64,000 bases of DNA, from the NCBI RefSeq assembly GCF_003751085.1, contig NZ_RJJY01000002.1, forward strand, positions 186,001 to 250,000, given 5' to 3'. The notes under the pieces were generated by a model that was not told where the DNA came from, made no database searches, and saw only the letters and a program-made list of their open reading frames with translations. This DNA is from Micromonospora sp. Llam0. GTDB lineage: Bacteria > Actinomycetota > Actinomycetes > Mycobacteriales > Micromonosporaceae. Positions 34,226 through 44,665 of this stretch are shown here, in pieces. A program made the translations under genes and the position numbers. Position 1 is the stretch's first letter. Every line of letters begins with the position of its first letter.

Positions 34226-35137
34226 TCATTCCGCCGGCCGGTGGTCCCCGGCCGGTGCCCGTTCGTCGGCCTGCCGCTCGGCCGCGATCTGGGCGTGCGC
34301 CGTCTGGCGCAGCGCCGCCTGCTCGGCGGCGAGCGCGGCATCCGCGCCGACGATGTGCCGTACCGCCTCGGCCACGTCGTCGGTCAGGCAGAGCAGGTCG
34401 AGGTCGGCGTCGCCGATCCGGCCCTGCGCCTGCATCGTGTCACGCAGCCAGTCGACCAGTCCGGACCAGTACCCGGTGCCCATCAGCACCACCGGGAATC
34501 TGGTCACCTTGCCGGTCTGCACCAGGGTGAGCGCCTCGAACAACTCGTCCATGGTGCCGAATCCGCCGGGCAGCACCACGAACGCCTGGGCGTACTTGAC
34601 GAACATGGTCTTGCGGGCGAAGAAGTAGCGGAAGTTGATGCCGACCTCCACCCATTCGTTGATGCCCTGCTCGAACGGCAATTCGATGCCGAGCCCCACC
34701 GACACGCCGCCGGCTTCGGTGGCGCCCCGGTTGGCCGCCTCCATCACACCGGGACCGCCGCCGGTGATCACGGCGTAGCCGGCACCGGCGAGCGCGCGGC
34801 CCAGTTCCTCAGCGAGCCGGCATTCAGGGCTGTCCGGCGCGCTGCGGGCCGACCCGAAAACGCTGACCGCCGGCGGCAGATCAGCGAGAGTGTCGAACCC
34901 TTCGACGAACTCCGACAGGATTCGCAGCGCCCGCCAGGAATCCTTGGTCTTCCATTCGCCACGGGCCCGGGAATCGAGCAGACCCTGATCGGCGGTGCTG
35001 CGGCGGACCGCTTCCCGGCGCAGGGTCACCGCGCCCCGGTGCCGCTCCGACCCCGGTTCGTCCGGTGTCGCACCGACCCGGTCCGGTCCCGGTCGGGATT
35101 GGTCGTCTGGCGCGCGATGGTTGTTCGACTGGTCCAT
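34226..35137 (-). CDS. LOG-family (TIGR00730) protein, longer paralogue
   Basis: This 303-residue protein has the PGGFGTMDE motif plus TGGGPGVMEAANRG and FARKTMFVKYA, which place it in the longer TIGR00730 subgroup. Relative to its neighbour it has about 90 extra N-terminal residues rich in Arg, Asp and Gln and a C-terminal Ala/Glu helix. It probably cleaves the N-glycosidic bond of a nucleoside monophosphate; the substrate is not known. No strong ribosome-binding site precedes the ATG at 35137, so the start could be a leaderless one. It is directly upstream of the shorter paralogue. Confidence 0.88.
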   Translation of the reverse strand: MDQSNNHRAPDDQSRPGPDRVGATPDEPGSERHRGAVTLRREAVRRSTADQGLLDSRARGEWKTKDSWRALRILSEFVEGFDTLADLPPAVSVFGSARSAPDSPECRLAEELGRALAGAGYAVITGGGPGVMEAANRGATEAGGVSVGLGIELPFEQGINEWVEVGINFRYFFARKTMFVKYAQAFVVLPGGFGTMDELFEALTLVQTGKVTRFPVVLMGTGYWSGLVDWLRDTMQAQGRIGDADLDLLCLTDDVAEAVRHIVGADAALAAEQAALRQTAHAQIAAERQADERAPAGDHRPAE

Positions 35138-35371
35138 CTGGACAACCGTAGTGGGCGGCGTGCCGTGCTTGACGTCGCCGCCCGCGCGTGTCCAGTGCGG
35201 ACGCCGAACCGCCACGCTGCGGCACTCACCCGGCGCATGACGAAAAAGGTGATGTCAATCTGGCGTCAAGTGCAACCAAATCGGCTGCGGCTACGTCTTC
35301 ACTAACAGATACTGGGTACGCCGGACGGTGGGGAGGACGCCGTCACGGCACCTTCGGGGGGAGGAGTAGTC

Positions 35372-35524
35372 ATGATGACACGTAGCGAACTCATCCGGGT
35401 CCGGCGGCAGATGCACCGCCGGATCCGTGTCGTGGTGGCCGAGCGCCGGGTTGCCGGGGGGCGAGCGCATCCGGCTGAGCCGGTGGACGACGCCGTCGAG
35501 CAGGAGCCGGCGCTGCTGCGGTGA
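35372..35524 (+). CDS. Hypothetical 50-residue Arg-rich protein
   Basis: A GGGGGGAGGAG site lies six bases before the ATG. The product (MMTRSELIRVRRQMHRRIRV at the start) is a basic helix followed by an acidic tail, without known domain. It lies in a 400-base gap between the LOG gene and dapE and ends just before the convergent dapE stop. Translation signals are strong, but the frame is short and unrecognised. Confidence 0.5.
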   Translation: MMTRSELIRVRRQMHRRIRVVVAERRVAGGRAHPAEPVDDAVEQEPALLR

Positions 35525-35546
35525 TCCCGGCCGCGGTGATCCCGAT

Positions 35547-36620
35547 TCACTCCGGCGTCAGCCAACGCCGGAGTGTCTCGGCGCCTTGCTGGATCTTGTC
35601 GATCTCCACGTGCTCGTCACGAGCGTGGGCCAGGTTGGGGTCGCCGGGGCCGAAGTTGAGCGCCGGGATGCCCAGCGCGGCGAACCGGGCGACGTCGGTC
35701 CAGCCCAGCTTCGCGACCGGCGGCTCACCGACCGCGGCGAGGAACTCCCGCGCCGGTGCCGACGTCAGTCCGGGCAGCGCCCCGCCGGCGCAGTCGACCA
35801 CCTCGACGTCGAACCCGGCGAAGACCTCGCGGACGTGCTGCTCCGCCTGCCGCCCGTCGCGGTCCGGCGCGAACCGGAAGTTGACCTCGACGTCGCACCG
35901 GTCCGGGATCACGTTGCCGGCCACCCCGCCGCCGATCCGGACCGCGTTCAGCCCTTCCCGGTACTCACAACCGTCGATGGTGACGGTCCGCGCCGAGTAG
36001 TCGCCCAGCCGGCGCAGCACCTCACCGGCGGCGTGGATGGCGTTCAACCCGCGCCAGGACCGCGCCGAGTGGGCCCGGCGGCCGGTGGTGCCGACCACCG
36101 CCCGCAGGGTGCCCTGGCAACCGGCCTCGACGACGCCGTGGGTCGGCTCGTGCAGTACCGCGAAGTCGGCCGACAGCCACTGCGGGTGGGCTTCGGCCAC
36201 CAGACGCAGCCCGTTGAACCGTGAGTCGATCTCCTCCGCCTCGTAGAACAGGTAGGTGACGTCGTACCTCGGCTCGGCGACGGTGGCCGCCAGATGCAAC
36301 GCGTGCGCCACCCCGGACTTCATGTCCGAGGTGCCGCAACCGTAGATCAGATCACCGACCACCCGGGACGGGAAGTTGTCGGCCAGCGGCACCGTGTCCA
36401 GATGCCCGGCGAGCACCACCCGCCGGGAGCGCCCCAGCTCGGTCCGGGCCATCACCGTGTTGCCGTACCGCCCGGTGGTCAGCCAGGGCACGACGGACAG
36501 CGCCTGCTCCACGCAGTCGGCGATCCGCTGCTCGTTGCGCGACACCGACTCGATGTCGACCAACGCGCGGGTCAGGGTCACCGGATCGGCCAGGACCTCG
36601 GGGGTCAGCGGGTTCACCAT
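35547..36620 (-). CDS. dapE: Succinyl-diaminopimelate desuccinylase
   Basis: This 357-residue M20-family zinc hydrolase has the metal ligands in LAGHLDTVP (His, Asp), CGTSDMKSG (bridging Asp) and FYEAEEID (catalytic Glu and ligand Glu), and a terminal DEHVEI with the last His. It removes succinate from N-succinyl-LL-diaminopimelate in lysine and peptidoglycan synthesis. The ATG at 36620 gives [14 protein letters not shown]; longer upstream reading is the shadow of dapD. It is divergent from dapD, with 108 bases between the starts, so both may share a regulatory region. Confidence 0.95.
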   Translation of the reverse strand: MVNPLTPEVLADPVTLTRALVDIESVSRNEQRIADCVEQALSVVPWLTTGRYGNTVMARTELGRSRRVVLAGHLDTVPLADNFPSRVVGDLIYGCGTSDMKSGVAHALHLAATVAEPRYDVTYLFYEAEEIDSRFNGLRLVAEAHPQWLSADFAVLHEPTHGVVEAGCQGTLRAVVGTTGRRAHSARSWRGLNAIHAAGEVLRRLGDYSARTVTIDGCEYREGLNAVRIGGGVAGNVIPDRCDVEVNFRFAPDRDGRQAEQHVREVFAGFDVEVVDCAGGALPGLTSAPAREFLAAVGEPPVAKLGWTDVARFAALGIPALNFGPGDPNLAHARDEHVEIDKIQQGAETLRRWLTPE

Positions 36621-36728
36621 GGCTGGCACGGTACCGTCTCGGCAGGGTCGACTCGTCCGCTGATCACCCGGATCGCCCGGACGTCGGCCCGGTGGTGACA
36701 CGTACCCCGATCGGAAGGCGACAGTTCG

Positions 36729-37685
36729 GTGACGGTTTCGACGCAGCCCGCCTGGGGCATCGGCCTGGCCACCTGCACGGAGCAGGGGCAGGTGCTGGAC
36801 ACCTGGTATCCGGTCGGTCAGCTGGGGCTCGGCGAGCGGCCGCCGGCCGCGAACGGCACCACACCGGCCGGACTGCCCGCCGGGGTGGTCGGCCCCCGGG
36901 CACTGCCCGGACTGCGTACCGAGATCGTGGTCGTCGAGATCGGTTCGCTGGCCGACCCGATCGCCGACGCCGCCGACGCGTACCTGCGGCTGCACCTGCT
37001 GTCCCACCGGCTGGTCCGGCCGAACGAGCTCAACCTGGACGGCATTTTCGGCCGGCTGGCCAACGTCGCCTGGACCTCCGCCGGACCGTGCCCGCCGGAC
37101 CGGGTCGACGAGCTGCGGCTGATCGAGCGGGCCGCCGGGCGCCACCTGGCGGTGTACGGGGTGGACAAGTTCCCCCGGATGACCGACTACGTGGTGCCGT
37201 CCGGGGTGCGGATCGCCGACGCCGACCGGGTACGGCTCGGCGCCCACCTGGCGTCCGGGACGACCGTCATGCACGAGGGCTTCTGCAACTTCAACGCCGG
37301 CACGCTCGGCACCTCGATGGTCGAGGGCCGGATCGTCGCCGGCGTGGTGGTCGGCGACGGCTCCGACGTCGGGGCCGGCGCGTCGATCATGGGCACCCTC
37401 TCCGGTGGCGGCACCGAAAAGGTACGCATCGGCGAGCGCAGCCTGCTCGGCGCGAACGCCGGCATCGGCATCTCGCTGGGCGACGACTGCGTGGTCGAGG
37501 CCGGCTGCTACATCACCGCCGGCTCCAAGGTGACCCTGCCGGACGGCCGGGTGGTCAAGGCCCGCGAGTTGTCCGGCGTCGACGGGCTGCTGTTCTGGCG
37601 CAACTCGGTCACCGGCGCGCTGGAGGCCCGGCCGCGTACCGGGGCCGGCATCCAGCTCAACGAGGCACTGCACGCCAACAGCTGA
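36729..37685 (+). CDS. dapD: Tetrahydrodipicolinate N-succinyltransferase (actinobacterial type)
   Basis: This 318-residue protein has an N-terminal domain and a left-handed beta-helix built from hexapeptide repeats (from [17 protein letters not shown] through [18 protein letters not shown]). The glycine-rich [12 protein letters not shown] loop and the [11 protein letters not shown] end are typical of actinobacterial DapD (Rv1201c). It adds succinate from succinyl-CoA to tetrahydrodipicolinate, the step before DapC. GTG start; divergent from dapE. A strong hairpin closes the gene. Confidence 0.96.
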   Translation: MTVSTQPAWGIGLATCTEQGQVLDTWYPVGQLGLGERPPAANGTTPAGLPAGVVGPRALPGLRTEIVVVEIGSLADPIADAADAYLRLHLLSHRLVRPNELNLDGIFGRLANVAWTSAGPCPPDRVDELRLIERAAGRHLAVYGVDKFPRMTDYVVPSGVRIADADRVRLGAHLASGTTVMHEGFCNFNAGTLGTSMVEGRIVAGVVVGDGSDVGAGASIMGTLSGGGTEKVRIGERSLLGANAGIGISLGDDCVVEAGCYITAGSKVTLPDGRVVKARELSGVDGLLFWRNSVTGALEARPRTGAGIQLNEALHANS

Positions 37686-37732
37686 CCGCGGACCGGCCGG
37701 TACGGTGCGCCGGTGCCGGTCCGCCGAGGTCA

Positions 37733-37776
37733 GCCGGTGCCCCACCCGCCACGGTAGCGGCGGGCAGGGCACCGGC
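37733..37776. terminator. Bidirectional terminator between dapD and the S8 peptidase gene
   Basis: GCCGGTGCCC (37733-37742) pairs with GGGCACCGGC (37767-37776), with an inner CCCGCC/GGCGGG stem. It sits between two convergent stop codons. Confidence 0.75.
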
Positions 37777-37785
37777 CGGCGCGGG

Positions 37786-40700
37786 TCAGCGGCGCACGAT
37801 CCGGTACGCCTGGACGATCGTCTGCCGTGCCGTGTTGCCGGCCCGGTCGGTGACCGACGCCCGCAGCGACACATAGCCGTCCCGGTACGGATGGTCGACC
37901 GTGGCGGTCCAGCCGGCCTTCGCGGACCGCACGTCGGCCGGCTGCCAGGTCCGCCCGCCGTCGTAGGACACCTCGACGGTCGGCCGGCGGATGCCGATCC
38001 CGACCACGCCGGGCTGGTGGGCGACGGTGAACGGGATCGGCATCTCCCGTCCGGCGGCGGCGGTGTTTCCGGCGTCCACCGGCGGGGTGAACCGCACCGC
38101 CATCACCGGCAGGGCCGCCACCTGGTTGCGGGTCACCGGACCGGACGGGAAGGTCCACGCCCCGCTGACCGAGGTGGAGAAGTCCCCGACGTCGTGCGTC
38201 GCCGACACCTCCAACCGGTAGTCGGCCTGGGCCCGCGGTACCGGGAACCGGCCGTAGCCCGGCTCCGGGCTCTCCCCGATCAGCTTCCCGTCGCGGTACA
38301 GCGCGGTCCGCGCGGTCTCCGTCACCACCCCGCCGGGGTGGCCCTGCGCGTCGGCGAACACCGGCACCTGGACGTCGATGACGTTGCCCCGCCGGCTGAC
38401 TGCGGCACCGTCACCCGCGACGGCGGGGAACGCCGGCCCGTACGGTGCCAGGTTCCAGGTGTCCAGGGTGCGTTTGCCGGGCTGGTGACGGCTCGGCGGC
38501 GAGACCAGCACGGCGGTGTACTCCGGCCAGAGCTGACCGTCCACCGCCCGGCCGAACTCCAGGGAACTCTCCCAGGTCGACGTGCTCGACACGCTGTAGT
38601 GCTCCACCCGCACGCTGGGCAGCTCGACCGGGGTCACCAGCGCCCATCCCCCGATGTCCTGCTCGCCGTGGCCGGGGAAGACCAGCCGGTCGGTGAGGTC
38701 GCCGTGGCTGACCCCGCGGAACCGGTGCCGGACGGTGGCCAGGTCCCGGGGACGGTAGTGCCGGGTGAAGCCGGTGGGCAGCCGGTCGGCGAAGAGTTCG
38801 CTCAGCCCGTAGAAGTACGGGCTGGCGGTGAACCCGTCCGCGCCGTCCGGTCGCAGCCACTGGCTGGCGATGCTGGCGGTGAACTCGCCCGCGCCCGACG
38901 GCCCGCCCTCGTGGGCGGCGGCGAGCCCGTCGAAGGTGTCGGCCAGCACCCCGATCCCGGCACCCGCGTCCGGGGTGCGGTACTGGAAGCTGACGTCGAC
39001 CAGCGCCGGACGCGCGGTCGGCTCGGGCACCGTCATCCGGACCGGTCGGGCGGTACGGGCGTCGAACAGTACGGTGCGGTCACCGTCCAGCCGCAGGTTC
39101 GACCGGACCAGGACGGCGAGTTCGTACTCCTGCTCGCCGGTCCAGCGTTGGATCATGCTGGACAGTCCGTACCGGCCGGCCGGCAGCCGGGTGGTGACCC
39201 GGCCGGAGCCGTCCGAGGTCCACGGCATCGCGTCCACCGGCTGGTCCAGGCCGACCGCGACGGTCCAGTAGTCGTCGGTCGCCACGCCGGCCTGGTCGAC
39301 GTGGACGAAGGTCAGGTCGTAGCTCTCCACCTCGCGGTGGACGCCGAACGGGGTGACGACCCGCTGGCCGGCACCGGTGGCGACCAGATGGCCGGAGTAG
39401 TAGCCGTCCGGGCCGCCGACGCTGGTGTCCGCGGTCAGCGTCACTGCGGCGGTGCCGCCGGCCGGTACGGTCACCGTGTCGGCACCGGCCCGGAACATCG
39501 CCGCCGGTGCGCTGCGGCCGGTCGGACCGACGGCTTCGACGGAGAGGGTCAGGGTCCGCGGCTTGCTGCCGGTGTTGCGGTAGGTGACTTTCTCCACGAC
39601 CGCCGGATCATCGTGGTGCGGCCAGTCGGCGCGGCCGAACGACACGCTGGCCGGTCGGCTGATCAGCTCCTGGGTGACGGCGCGGGCGGCGTCCACCCGG
39701 CCGGCTCCCTGCGGGTACGCGCCGGTGCCGGACCGTGGTGCGGCCGACGCCATCAGACCGGCCTTCAACCGCACGGCGGGCCAGTTCGGCCGACGCTGGG
39801 CGAGCAGCGCGGCGGCTCCGGCCACGTGCGGCGCGGCCATCGAGGTGCCGGAGGCGGCGACGTAGTGCTCGTCGACCGGATCGGCGAGGGTGGTGCCGGC
39901 GGCGCGGGCCGCGACGATCCCGACGCCCGGGGCGGTGAGGTCCGGCTTGACCGCGTCGTCACCGACGCGTGGGCCACGGCTGGAGAAGTCGGCGAGCGTG
40001 TCGTCGCGGTCCACCGCGCCCACGGTCAGCGCCGCGTCGGCGCTGCCCGGCGAGCCGACGGTACGGTCCGCGCCGGAGTTGCCGGCCGAGATCACGAAGA
40101 GCGCGCCGGTCTGCGCGGTGAGCGTGTCGACCGCCTTCTCCAGCGGATCGGTCTGCGGCGTGTCCCGGCCGCCGAGGCTGAGGTTGACGACGGTGGCCCG
40201 CTGGTCGGTGGCGGCCCACTGCATGCCGGCCAGGATCGCCGACTCGGTGCACCAGGACGACTCGCACACCTTGCCGGAGATCAGGGTGGCGTCGGGGGCC
40301 ACCCCACGGTTCGCCCCGCCGGAGGCGGCACCGCTGCCGGCGATGATCGAGGCGACGTGGGTGCCGTGGCCGACCCGGTCGGCCGGGTCCGGATCGTCGG
40401 TGAAGTTCTCCGACCGGGCCACCTTGCCGGTCAGGTCGGGGTGGTCGGCGTCGACCCCGCTGTCCAGCACCGCGACGGTCACCCCGGCCCCGGTGAATCC
40501 GGCGTCGTGGGCGGCCGGCGCGCCGATCTGCCCGACGCTGCGGTCGAGCAGCAGTCGCCGTCGGCCGTCCAGCCAGACCCGGGCCAGGCCGGAGGCGGTG
40601 GCCAGGGTCTCGGCACGGCCGGTGGCCTCGCCGGGTGCGGCCGGGTCGGCGCCGGTGACCGCCGCCCAGAAGTCGGTCGCCGCGTTCTTGTCGGCGCTCA

Positions 40701-41196
40701 GCGCGGCACCGCCGATCGCCGGCAGGTCCCGGGTGATCCGCGCGCCGGCGAGGCCGCCAGCGGCCCGGCCGGCGGCGTCGGCCGGGGCGGCGTACTCGAC
40801 GAGCAGCGGCAGCCGAGCGGTGGCGGCGTCGTGGTAGCCGGACGAGATCAGGTCGGTGACGTTGAACAGTCGCCGGTCCAGCACGCCGGTGCGGATCAGC
40901 GGCTGCGCGTCGGTTGGTACGACGTACCGGCCGTCGGAGCTCTGGTAGGTGTGGAACCGCAGGTGGTTACGGCCTGGGGCGGGTTGGACGGCGGTGCCGG
41001 CGCTGGTGACGACGACCCGGTCTCCGGTGATCAGGGTGACCGCGGTCGCGGGGTCGGTACGGACCGGGCTGACCGGGTCGTCGGGGGTCGGTGCCGGTTG
41101 GGCGGCGGCCGGTCCCGGCCGTCCGGCACCGATCAGCGTCGCGGCCAGTACGGCGACCAGAGCGGCGGCTTGGACTCTCCTGGATGGATTGGACAT
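37786..41196 (-). CDS. Secreted S8 (subtilisin-like) serine peptidase
   Basis: This 1136-residue protein has a signal peptide (residues 1-32, ending AAAQP), a propeptide region and an S8 catalytic domain with Asp245 ([13 protein letters not shown]), His277 (GHGTHVAS) and Ser452 (GTSMAAPH). A PA-like absence is noted: the catalytic domain is continuous. The remaining 600 residues are beta-rich, extracellular modules typical of large actinomycete subtilases. It is a secreted protease for extracellular protein. GGGGAGG precedes the ATG. A 17-bp palindrome lies upstream and may be its operator. It interrupts the spacing between dapD and dapC. Confidence 0.95.
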   Translation of the reverse strand: MSNPSRRVQAAALVAVLAATLIGAGRPGPAAAQPAPTPDDPVSPVRTDPATAVTLITGDRVVVTSAGTAVQPAPGRNHLRFHTYQSSDGRYVVPTDAQPLIRTGVLDRRLFNVTDLISSGYHDAATARLPLLVEYAAPADAAGRAAGGLAGARITRDLPAIGGAALSADKNAATDFWAAVTGADPAAPGEATGRAETLATASGLARVWLDGRRRLLLDRSVGQIGAPAAHDAGFTGAGVTVAVLDSGVDADHPDLTGKVARSENFTDDPDPADRVGHGTHVASIIAGSGAASGGANRGVAPDATLISGKVCESSWCTESAILAGMQWAATDQRATVVNLSLGGRDTPQTDPLEKAVDTLTAQTGALFVISAGNSGADRTVGSPGSADAALTVGAVDRDDTLADFSSRGPRVGDDAVKPDLTAPGVGIVAARAAGTTLADPVDEHYVAASGTSMAAPHVAGAAALLAQRRPNWPAVRLKAGLMASAAPRSGTGAYPQGAGRVDAARAVTQELISRPASVSFGRADWPHHDDPAVVEKVTYRNTGSKPRTLTLSVEAVGPTGRSAPAAMFRAGADTVTVPAGGTAAVTLTADTSVGGPDGYYSGHLVATGAGQRVVTPFGVHREVESYDLTFVHVDQAGVATDDYWTVAVGLDQPVDAMPWTSDGSGRVTTRLPAGRYGLSSMIQRWTGEQEYELAVLVRSNLRLDGDRTVLFDARTARPVRMTVPEPTARPALVDVSFQYRTPDAGAGIGVLADTFDGLAAAHEGGPSGAGEFTASIASQWLRPDGADGFTASPYFYGLSELFADRLPTGFTRHYRPRDLATVRHRFRGVSHGDLTDRLVFPGHGEQDIGGWALVTPVELPSVRVEHYSVSSTSTWESSLEFGRAVDGQLWPEYTAVLVSPPSRHQPGKRTLDTWNLAPYGPAFPAVAGDGAAVSRRGNVIDVQVPVFADAQGHPGGVVTETARTALYRDGKLIGESPEPGYGRFPVPRAQADYRLEVSATHDVGDFSTSVSGAWTFPSGPVTRNQVAALPVMAVRFTPPVDAGNTAAAGREMPIPFTVAHQPGVVGIGIRRPTVEVSYDGGRTWQPADVRSAKAGWTATVDHPYRDGYVSLRASVTDRAGNTARQTIVQAYRIVRR

Positions 41197-41257
41197 CGTG
41201 AACCTCCCCGGTAGACGCCGGAGCGGCGTCAGGGTCGTGATTCCGAAGCCCCAGGAT

Positions 41258-41274
41258 TGCATACCTGGTATGCA
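41258..41274. promoter_or_regulatory. 17-bp palindrome upstream of the S8 peptidase gene
   Basis: TGCATACC-T-GGTATGCA is a perfect palindrome about 60 bases before the start codon of the peptidase gene. The form resembles operators of GntR-type repressors. No other copy was noticed in the window. Confidence 0.55.
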
Positions 41275-41350
41275 CTTACCCGGCCCGAAACTCGGGGCAA
41301 TATGGACATGATTTACACCCAAAGTCGCAGCGCGACTACTTATAGATCAT

Positions 41351-44300
41351 CTAAGGGTGGGTCAACCCGACCGGCCGGCCACCGGCCAGCCAGGCCGCCG
41401 CGTCCGCCTCGTCGAGCGGCCGGGAGAACAGATAACCCTGCCCGAAGCCGCACCCCAGGTCACCGAGCAGGTTCCGGTCGGCGACCGTCTCGATGCCCTC
41501 CGCCACCACCTGCAGACCGAGCGAGTGCGCCAACCGGATGATCCCGTCCACCAACGACCGCTGCCGTTGCGAGAAGGCCATCTCCGCGGTGAACGAACGG
41601 TCGATCTTGAGCACGTCGATGGGCAACTGACGCAGGTAGCTGAGCGAGGAGAACCCCGTACCGAAGTCGTCGATGGCCAGCCGGACACCGAGCTCGCGCA
41701 GCTGCGCCAGGTCCGACCAGATCTGGTCGTCGTTCTGCAGCAGCAGACTCTCGGTCAGCTCCAGCATCACCGAGTCCGCCGGCAACCCGGCGGCGATCAA
41801 CTCGCGACGGACCTTGCCGGTGAAGCCGGCGACCCGGAACTGCCGGGCGGAGACGTTGATGCTGACATACGGGGCCTCCCCCACCGGCAGAGCGGCCCGC
41901 CACTGGGTGGCACCGGCGAGCGCCCGACCCAGCACCCAGTCGCCGATCGGCTCGATCAGCCCGGTCTCCTCGGCCACGTCGATGAACTGGTCCGGCCGCA
42001 GCAGCCCCAGGCTCGGGTGCCGCCAGCGCAGCAACGCCTCCAGCCCGACCGCGTTTCCGCTGGCCAGCTCGACAACCGGCTGGTAGACGACAGCGAAGTC
42101 GGACTCCGGCGCCGACCGTTCCAACGCGGTACGCAGCTCCATCCGCCGGATCAGGCTCACGTGCAACGCCGGCTGGTACCGCCGCCAGCGTCCCTTGCCC
42201 GCCCCCTTGGCGACGTAGAGGGCGAGATCCGCGTGCCGCAGCAGCTCATCGGTGCCCTCGGCGTCCGAGGTGGTCGCGACCCCGACGCTGACCGCGCCAC
42301 CGACCATCCGTCCGGCGAGCCGGAACGGTTCGGCGAACGCCGCGACCACCCGCTGCGCCGTCTGCTCCACCTCGGCCGGGTCGGTCGCGTCGTCGACCAG
42401 CGCGGCGAACTCGTCACCGCCGAGCCGGGCCGTCGCGTCGGCCGACCCCAGCGTGGCCGCCAACCGGTTCGCCACCGCGACCAGCAGCTCGTCGCCGGCC
42501 TGATGGCCCATCGTGTCGTTGACCACCTTGAAATCGTCAAGATCGATGAACAGTACGCCGACCGCGTGCCCGCCGCGCTGGGCGCGGGCCACCGCCTGCT
42601 GCACCCGGTCGTGGAACAGCACCCGGTTCGCCAGCCCGGTCAACGAATCGTGGAACGCCCGGTGAGTCAACTCCTGCTCCAGCCGACGTCGCTCGGTGAC
42701 GTCCCGCAGGGTGAGCACCAGGCCCCGTACCGCCCGGTCCGACCGCAGGTCACGGCAGCTCACCTCGACCTGCACGGTGCTACCGTCGGCGTGCCGCAGC
42801 CGCCAGTCCGGCCAGTCGTGCGGCTCACCGGAGGAGCGGACCAGGGCGAGCCCTTCGAGCACCCGCCCGTGGTCCGGCGGATCGACCAGGTCGGTCAGCG
42901 GTCCGCCGTCCGGTGCCGGCCGACCGAGCACCGTCTGCACCGCCGGGCTGGCGTACCGGACCGCGTCGCCGTCGTCGACGATCAGGATGATGTCCACGCT
43001 GTTCTGCACCAGGGCACGGAAGTACACCTCCGCGTCCCGCCGGTTGATCTCGTCACCCAGCCGGATCCGTTCCAATGCCATCGTGGCGTGACTGGCCAGC
43101 ACCTCGATGGCGTCGCGTAACGCGTTGAGGACGCCGGTCTCGGCCGAGACCAGCAGCACCCCGGCCCGCGGCCCGGTCACGTCGGGCCGCAGCTGTGCCG
43201 GCACCGGACCGGGTGGCCGCTGCTCCGGCAGCACCAACGGGCAGAGCAACGCGAACGGAAAGGACCCGAGCTGGTGGGCCAGCATCGGTGTCAGGGTCGG
43301 CCGACGCAGCAGCCGGGTACGCCGTACCGCCGCGGTCGACGGCAGCAACGTGCCGGTCGCCGTCACCGGCACCGACGGACCCCAGACGCTGCTGGCCAGC
43401 GCCGGTACCCCGCCGGTGCGGTTGAGCACCAGCACTAGGCGGTGGTCGACACCCTCCGGGACGATCCGGGCGAGCCCGGACCGCACCGCGCGATCCACCT
43501 GCGCCGCGTCGGCCGCCGAGACCAGGGCGGCGCACGCGTCCCGCAGCCCCTGCTCCCGGCGGACCGTCTGACGGTGGGCCGCGAGCACGTCACCGAACCG
43601 GCTGAGCACCAGCGCGAAGACCACCGCCGAGGTGATGGCCAGCATCGCCCCGTCGCGGATCCGCCCGGTCATCGCCTCGATCAGCAGAATCGACGGCGAG
43701 ATCATGGTCGCCAGGACCAGCAGCACCGCCCACGGCCGGCTGATCTTGCCCGGCTCGATCTCCACCGGCTCGGACAGCTGCGCCATCGACGGATGCAGCC
43801 CGGCCGCTCCCCAGGTCAGGTACGTCAGCAGCCAGCCGAGTTCGATCGGGCCGCCCGGCTGCCACTGCTCACCGAGCGTCGTCAGTCCGTACAGGATATC
43901 GCCGGTGAGCATGCCGGCGCCCCCGACGAGCAGCAGCACCAGGGCCGGGGTCCGTGGATTCGTCGCCAGCAGACGAATCATCACGGCCAGAATCAACAGA
44001 TCACCGAGGGCGTACGCGGCGAGGATCGACCGTTCGAACGGATCCATCCCAGGAGCGGTGATGTACGGACCGATGATGAAGATCCAGGCCAGAAGCGCGG
44101 CGGTGCACAAAAATGTGAGGACGTCGAGCAGCCGCGACCGGTCGCCGAGCATCCGGTTGCCCCGGGTCAGCATGAACAGGCCGACGGCGGTGAGGGCGAA
44201 TACCGTCAGATAGCACAGCTCGGTGACGATTGATCCGGGAAGAATCGCGTACGTGGTGTCGCCAGCGGCGAGCATCACCACCGCGCCGGCGAGACTCCAC

Positions 44301-44473
44301 CACGCCGCGGCCCGTTTCGGCCGGTAGCGGCGGATACCGAAGAAGATTCCACCGGCGCTCATCATACCGAGCGCCGGCCACAGCACCGGATGCCAGCCGG
44401 GGGCGAGAAGGATCCCGGCGGACAGCAGGATCATCACCGTGGCATATCCACTGGTGAGCTTCCGGACCGACAC
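41351..44473 (-). CDS. Membrane GGDEF-EAL cyclic-di-GMP protein with PAS domain
   Basis: This protein of 1040 residues has about nine N-terminal transmembrane helices (to about residue 300), a GAF-like region, a PAS domain (about 480-600, VRYASPAVQTVLGR), a GGDEF domain with intact ARLGGDEF (about 685) and an EAL domain with VGLEALLRWRHP (about 812), NVSARQF, ELTES, IDDFGTGFSS and AEGIET. Both synthesis and breakdown of c-di-GMP look possible. The RxxD inhibition site before GGDEF reads GSAD, so product inhibition should be lost. The GTG start with a GGGGAGG three bases upstream is chosen; the spacing is short. It lies downstream of the SIMPL gene by 190 bases. Confidence 0.93.
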   Translation of the reverse strand: MSVRKLTSGYATVMILLSAGILLAPGWHPVLWPALGMMSAGGIFFGIRRYRPKRAAAWWSLAGAVVMLAAGDTTYAILPGSIVTELCYLTVFALTAVGLFMLTRGNRMLGDRSRLLDVLTFLCTAALLAWIFIIGPYITAPGMDPFERSILAAYALGDLLILAVMIRLLATNPRTPALVLLLVGGAGMLTGDILYGLTTLGEQWQPGGPIELGWLLTYLTWGAAGLHPSMAQLSEPVEIEPGKISRPWAVLLVLATMISPSILLIEAMTGRIRDGAMLAITSAVVFALVLSRFGDVLAAHRQTVRREQGLRDACAALVSAADAAQVDRAVRSGLARIVPEGVDHRLVLVLNRTGGVPALASSVWGPSVPVTATGTLLPSTAAVRRTRLLRRPTLTPMLAHQLGSFPFALLCPLVLPEQRPPGPVPAQLRPDVTGPRAGVLLVSAETGVLNALRDAIEVLASHATMALERIRLGDEINRRDAEVYFRALVQNSVDIILIVDDGDAVRYASPAVQTVLGRPAPDGGPLTDLVDPPDHGRVLEGLALVRSSGEPHDWPDWRLRHADGSTVQVEVSCRDLRSDRAVRGLVLTLRDVTERRRLEQELTHRAFHDSLTGLANRVLFHDRVQQAVARAQRGGHAVGVLFIDLDDFKVVNDTMGHQAGDELLVAVANRLAATLGSADATARLGGDEFAALVDDATDPAEVEQTAQRVVAAFAEPFRLAGRMVGGAVSVGVATTSDAEGTDELLRHADLALYVAKGAGKGRWRRYQPALHVSLIRRMELRTALERSAPESDFAVVYQPVVELASGNAVGLEALLRWRHPSLGLLRPDQFIDVAEETGLIEPIGDWVLGRALAGATQWRAALPVGEAPYVSINVSARQFRVAGFTGKVRRELIAAGLPADSVMLELTESLLLQNDDQIWSDLAQLRELGVRLAIDDFGTGFSSLSYLRQLPIDVLKIDRSFTAEMAFSQRQRSLVDGIIRLAHSLGLQVVAEGIETVADRNLLGDLGCGFGQGYLFSRPLDEADAAAWLAGGRPVGLTHP

Positions 44474-44665
44474 GGGCCTCCCCTCAGGCCGGACGTCAAC
44501 GCGCGGCAACGCCTACAACTGACCCGTCGACGCCCGGGCGATCCATTCACCGCCGGGCAACACATCCACCGCTCGGTTTACCAGTCCGACAACGCGTTGG
44601 CCATACTTCTGCCGGGCAATGGTCGGCAACGATGAGACGTCGATCCGGATCGGGCAGTTCGCCGG

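Noticed and set aside
35244..35360. Cys-containing reading that looks like a zinc knuckle (VKCNQIGCGYVF)
   Set aside because: A TGA lies directly upstream and no start codon opens the frame; it is not a gene, although the resemblance may be a remnant.
37786..41196. S8 peptidase as part of a lanthipeptide or other RiPP cluster
   Set aside because: Size and domains fit a secreted nutritional protease and there are no RiPP genes beside it.
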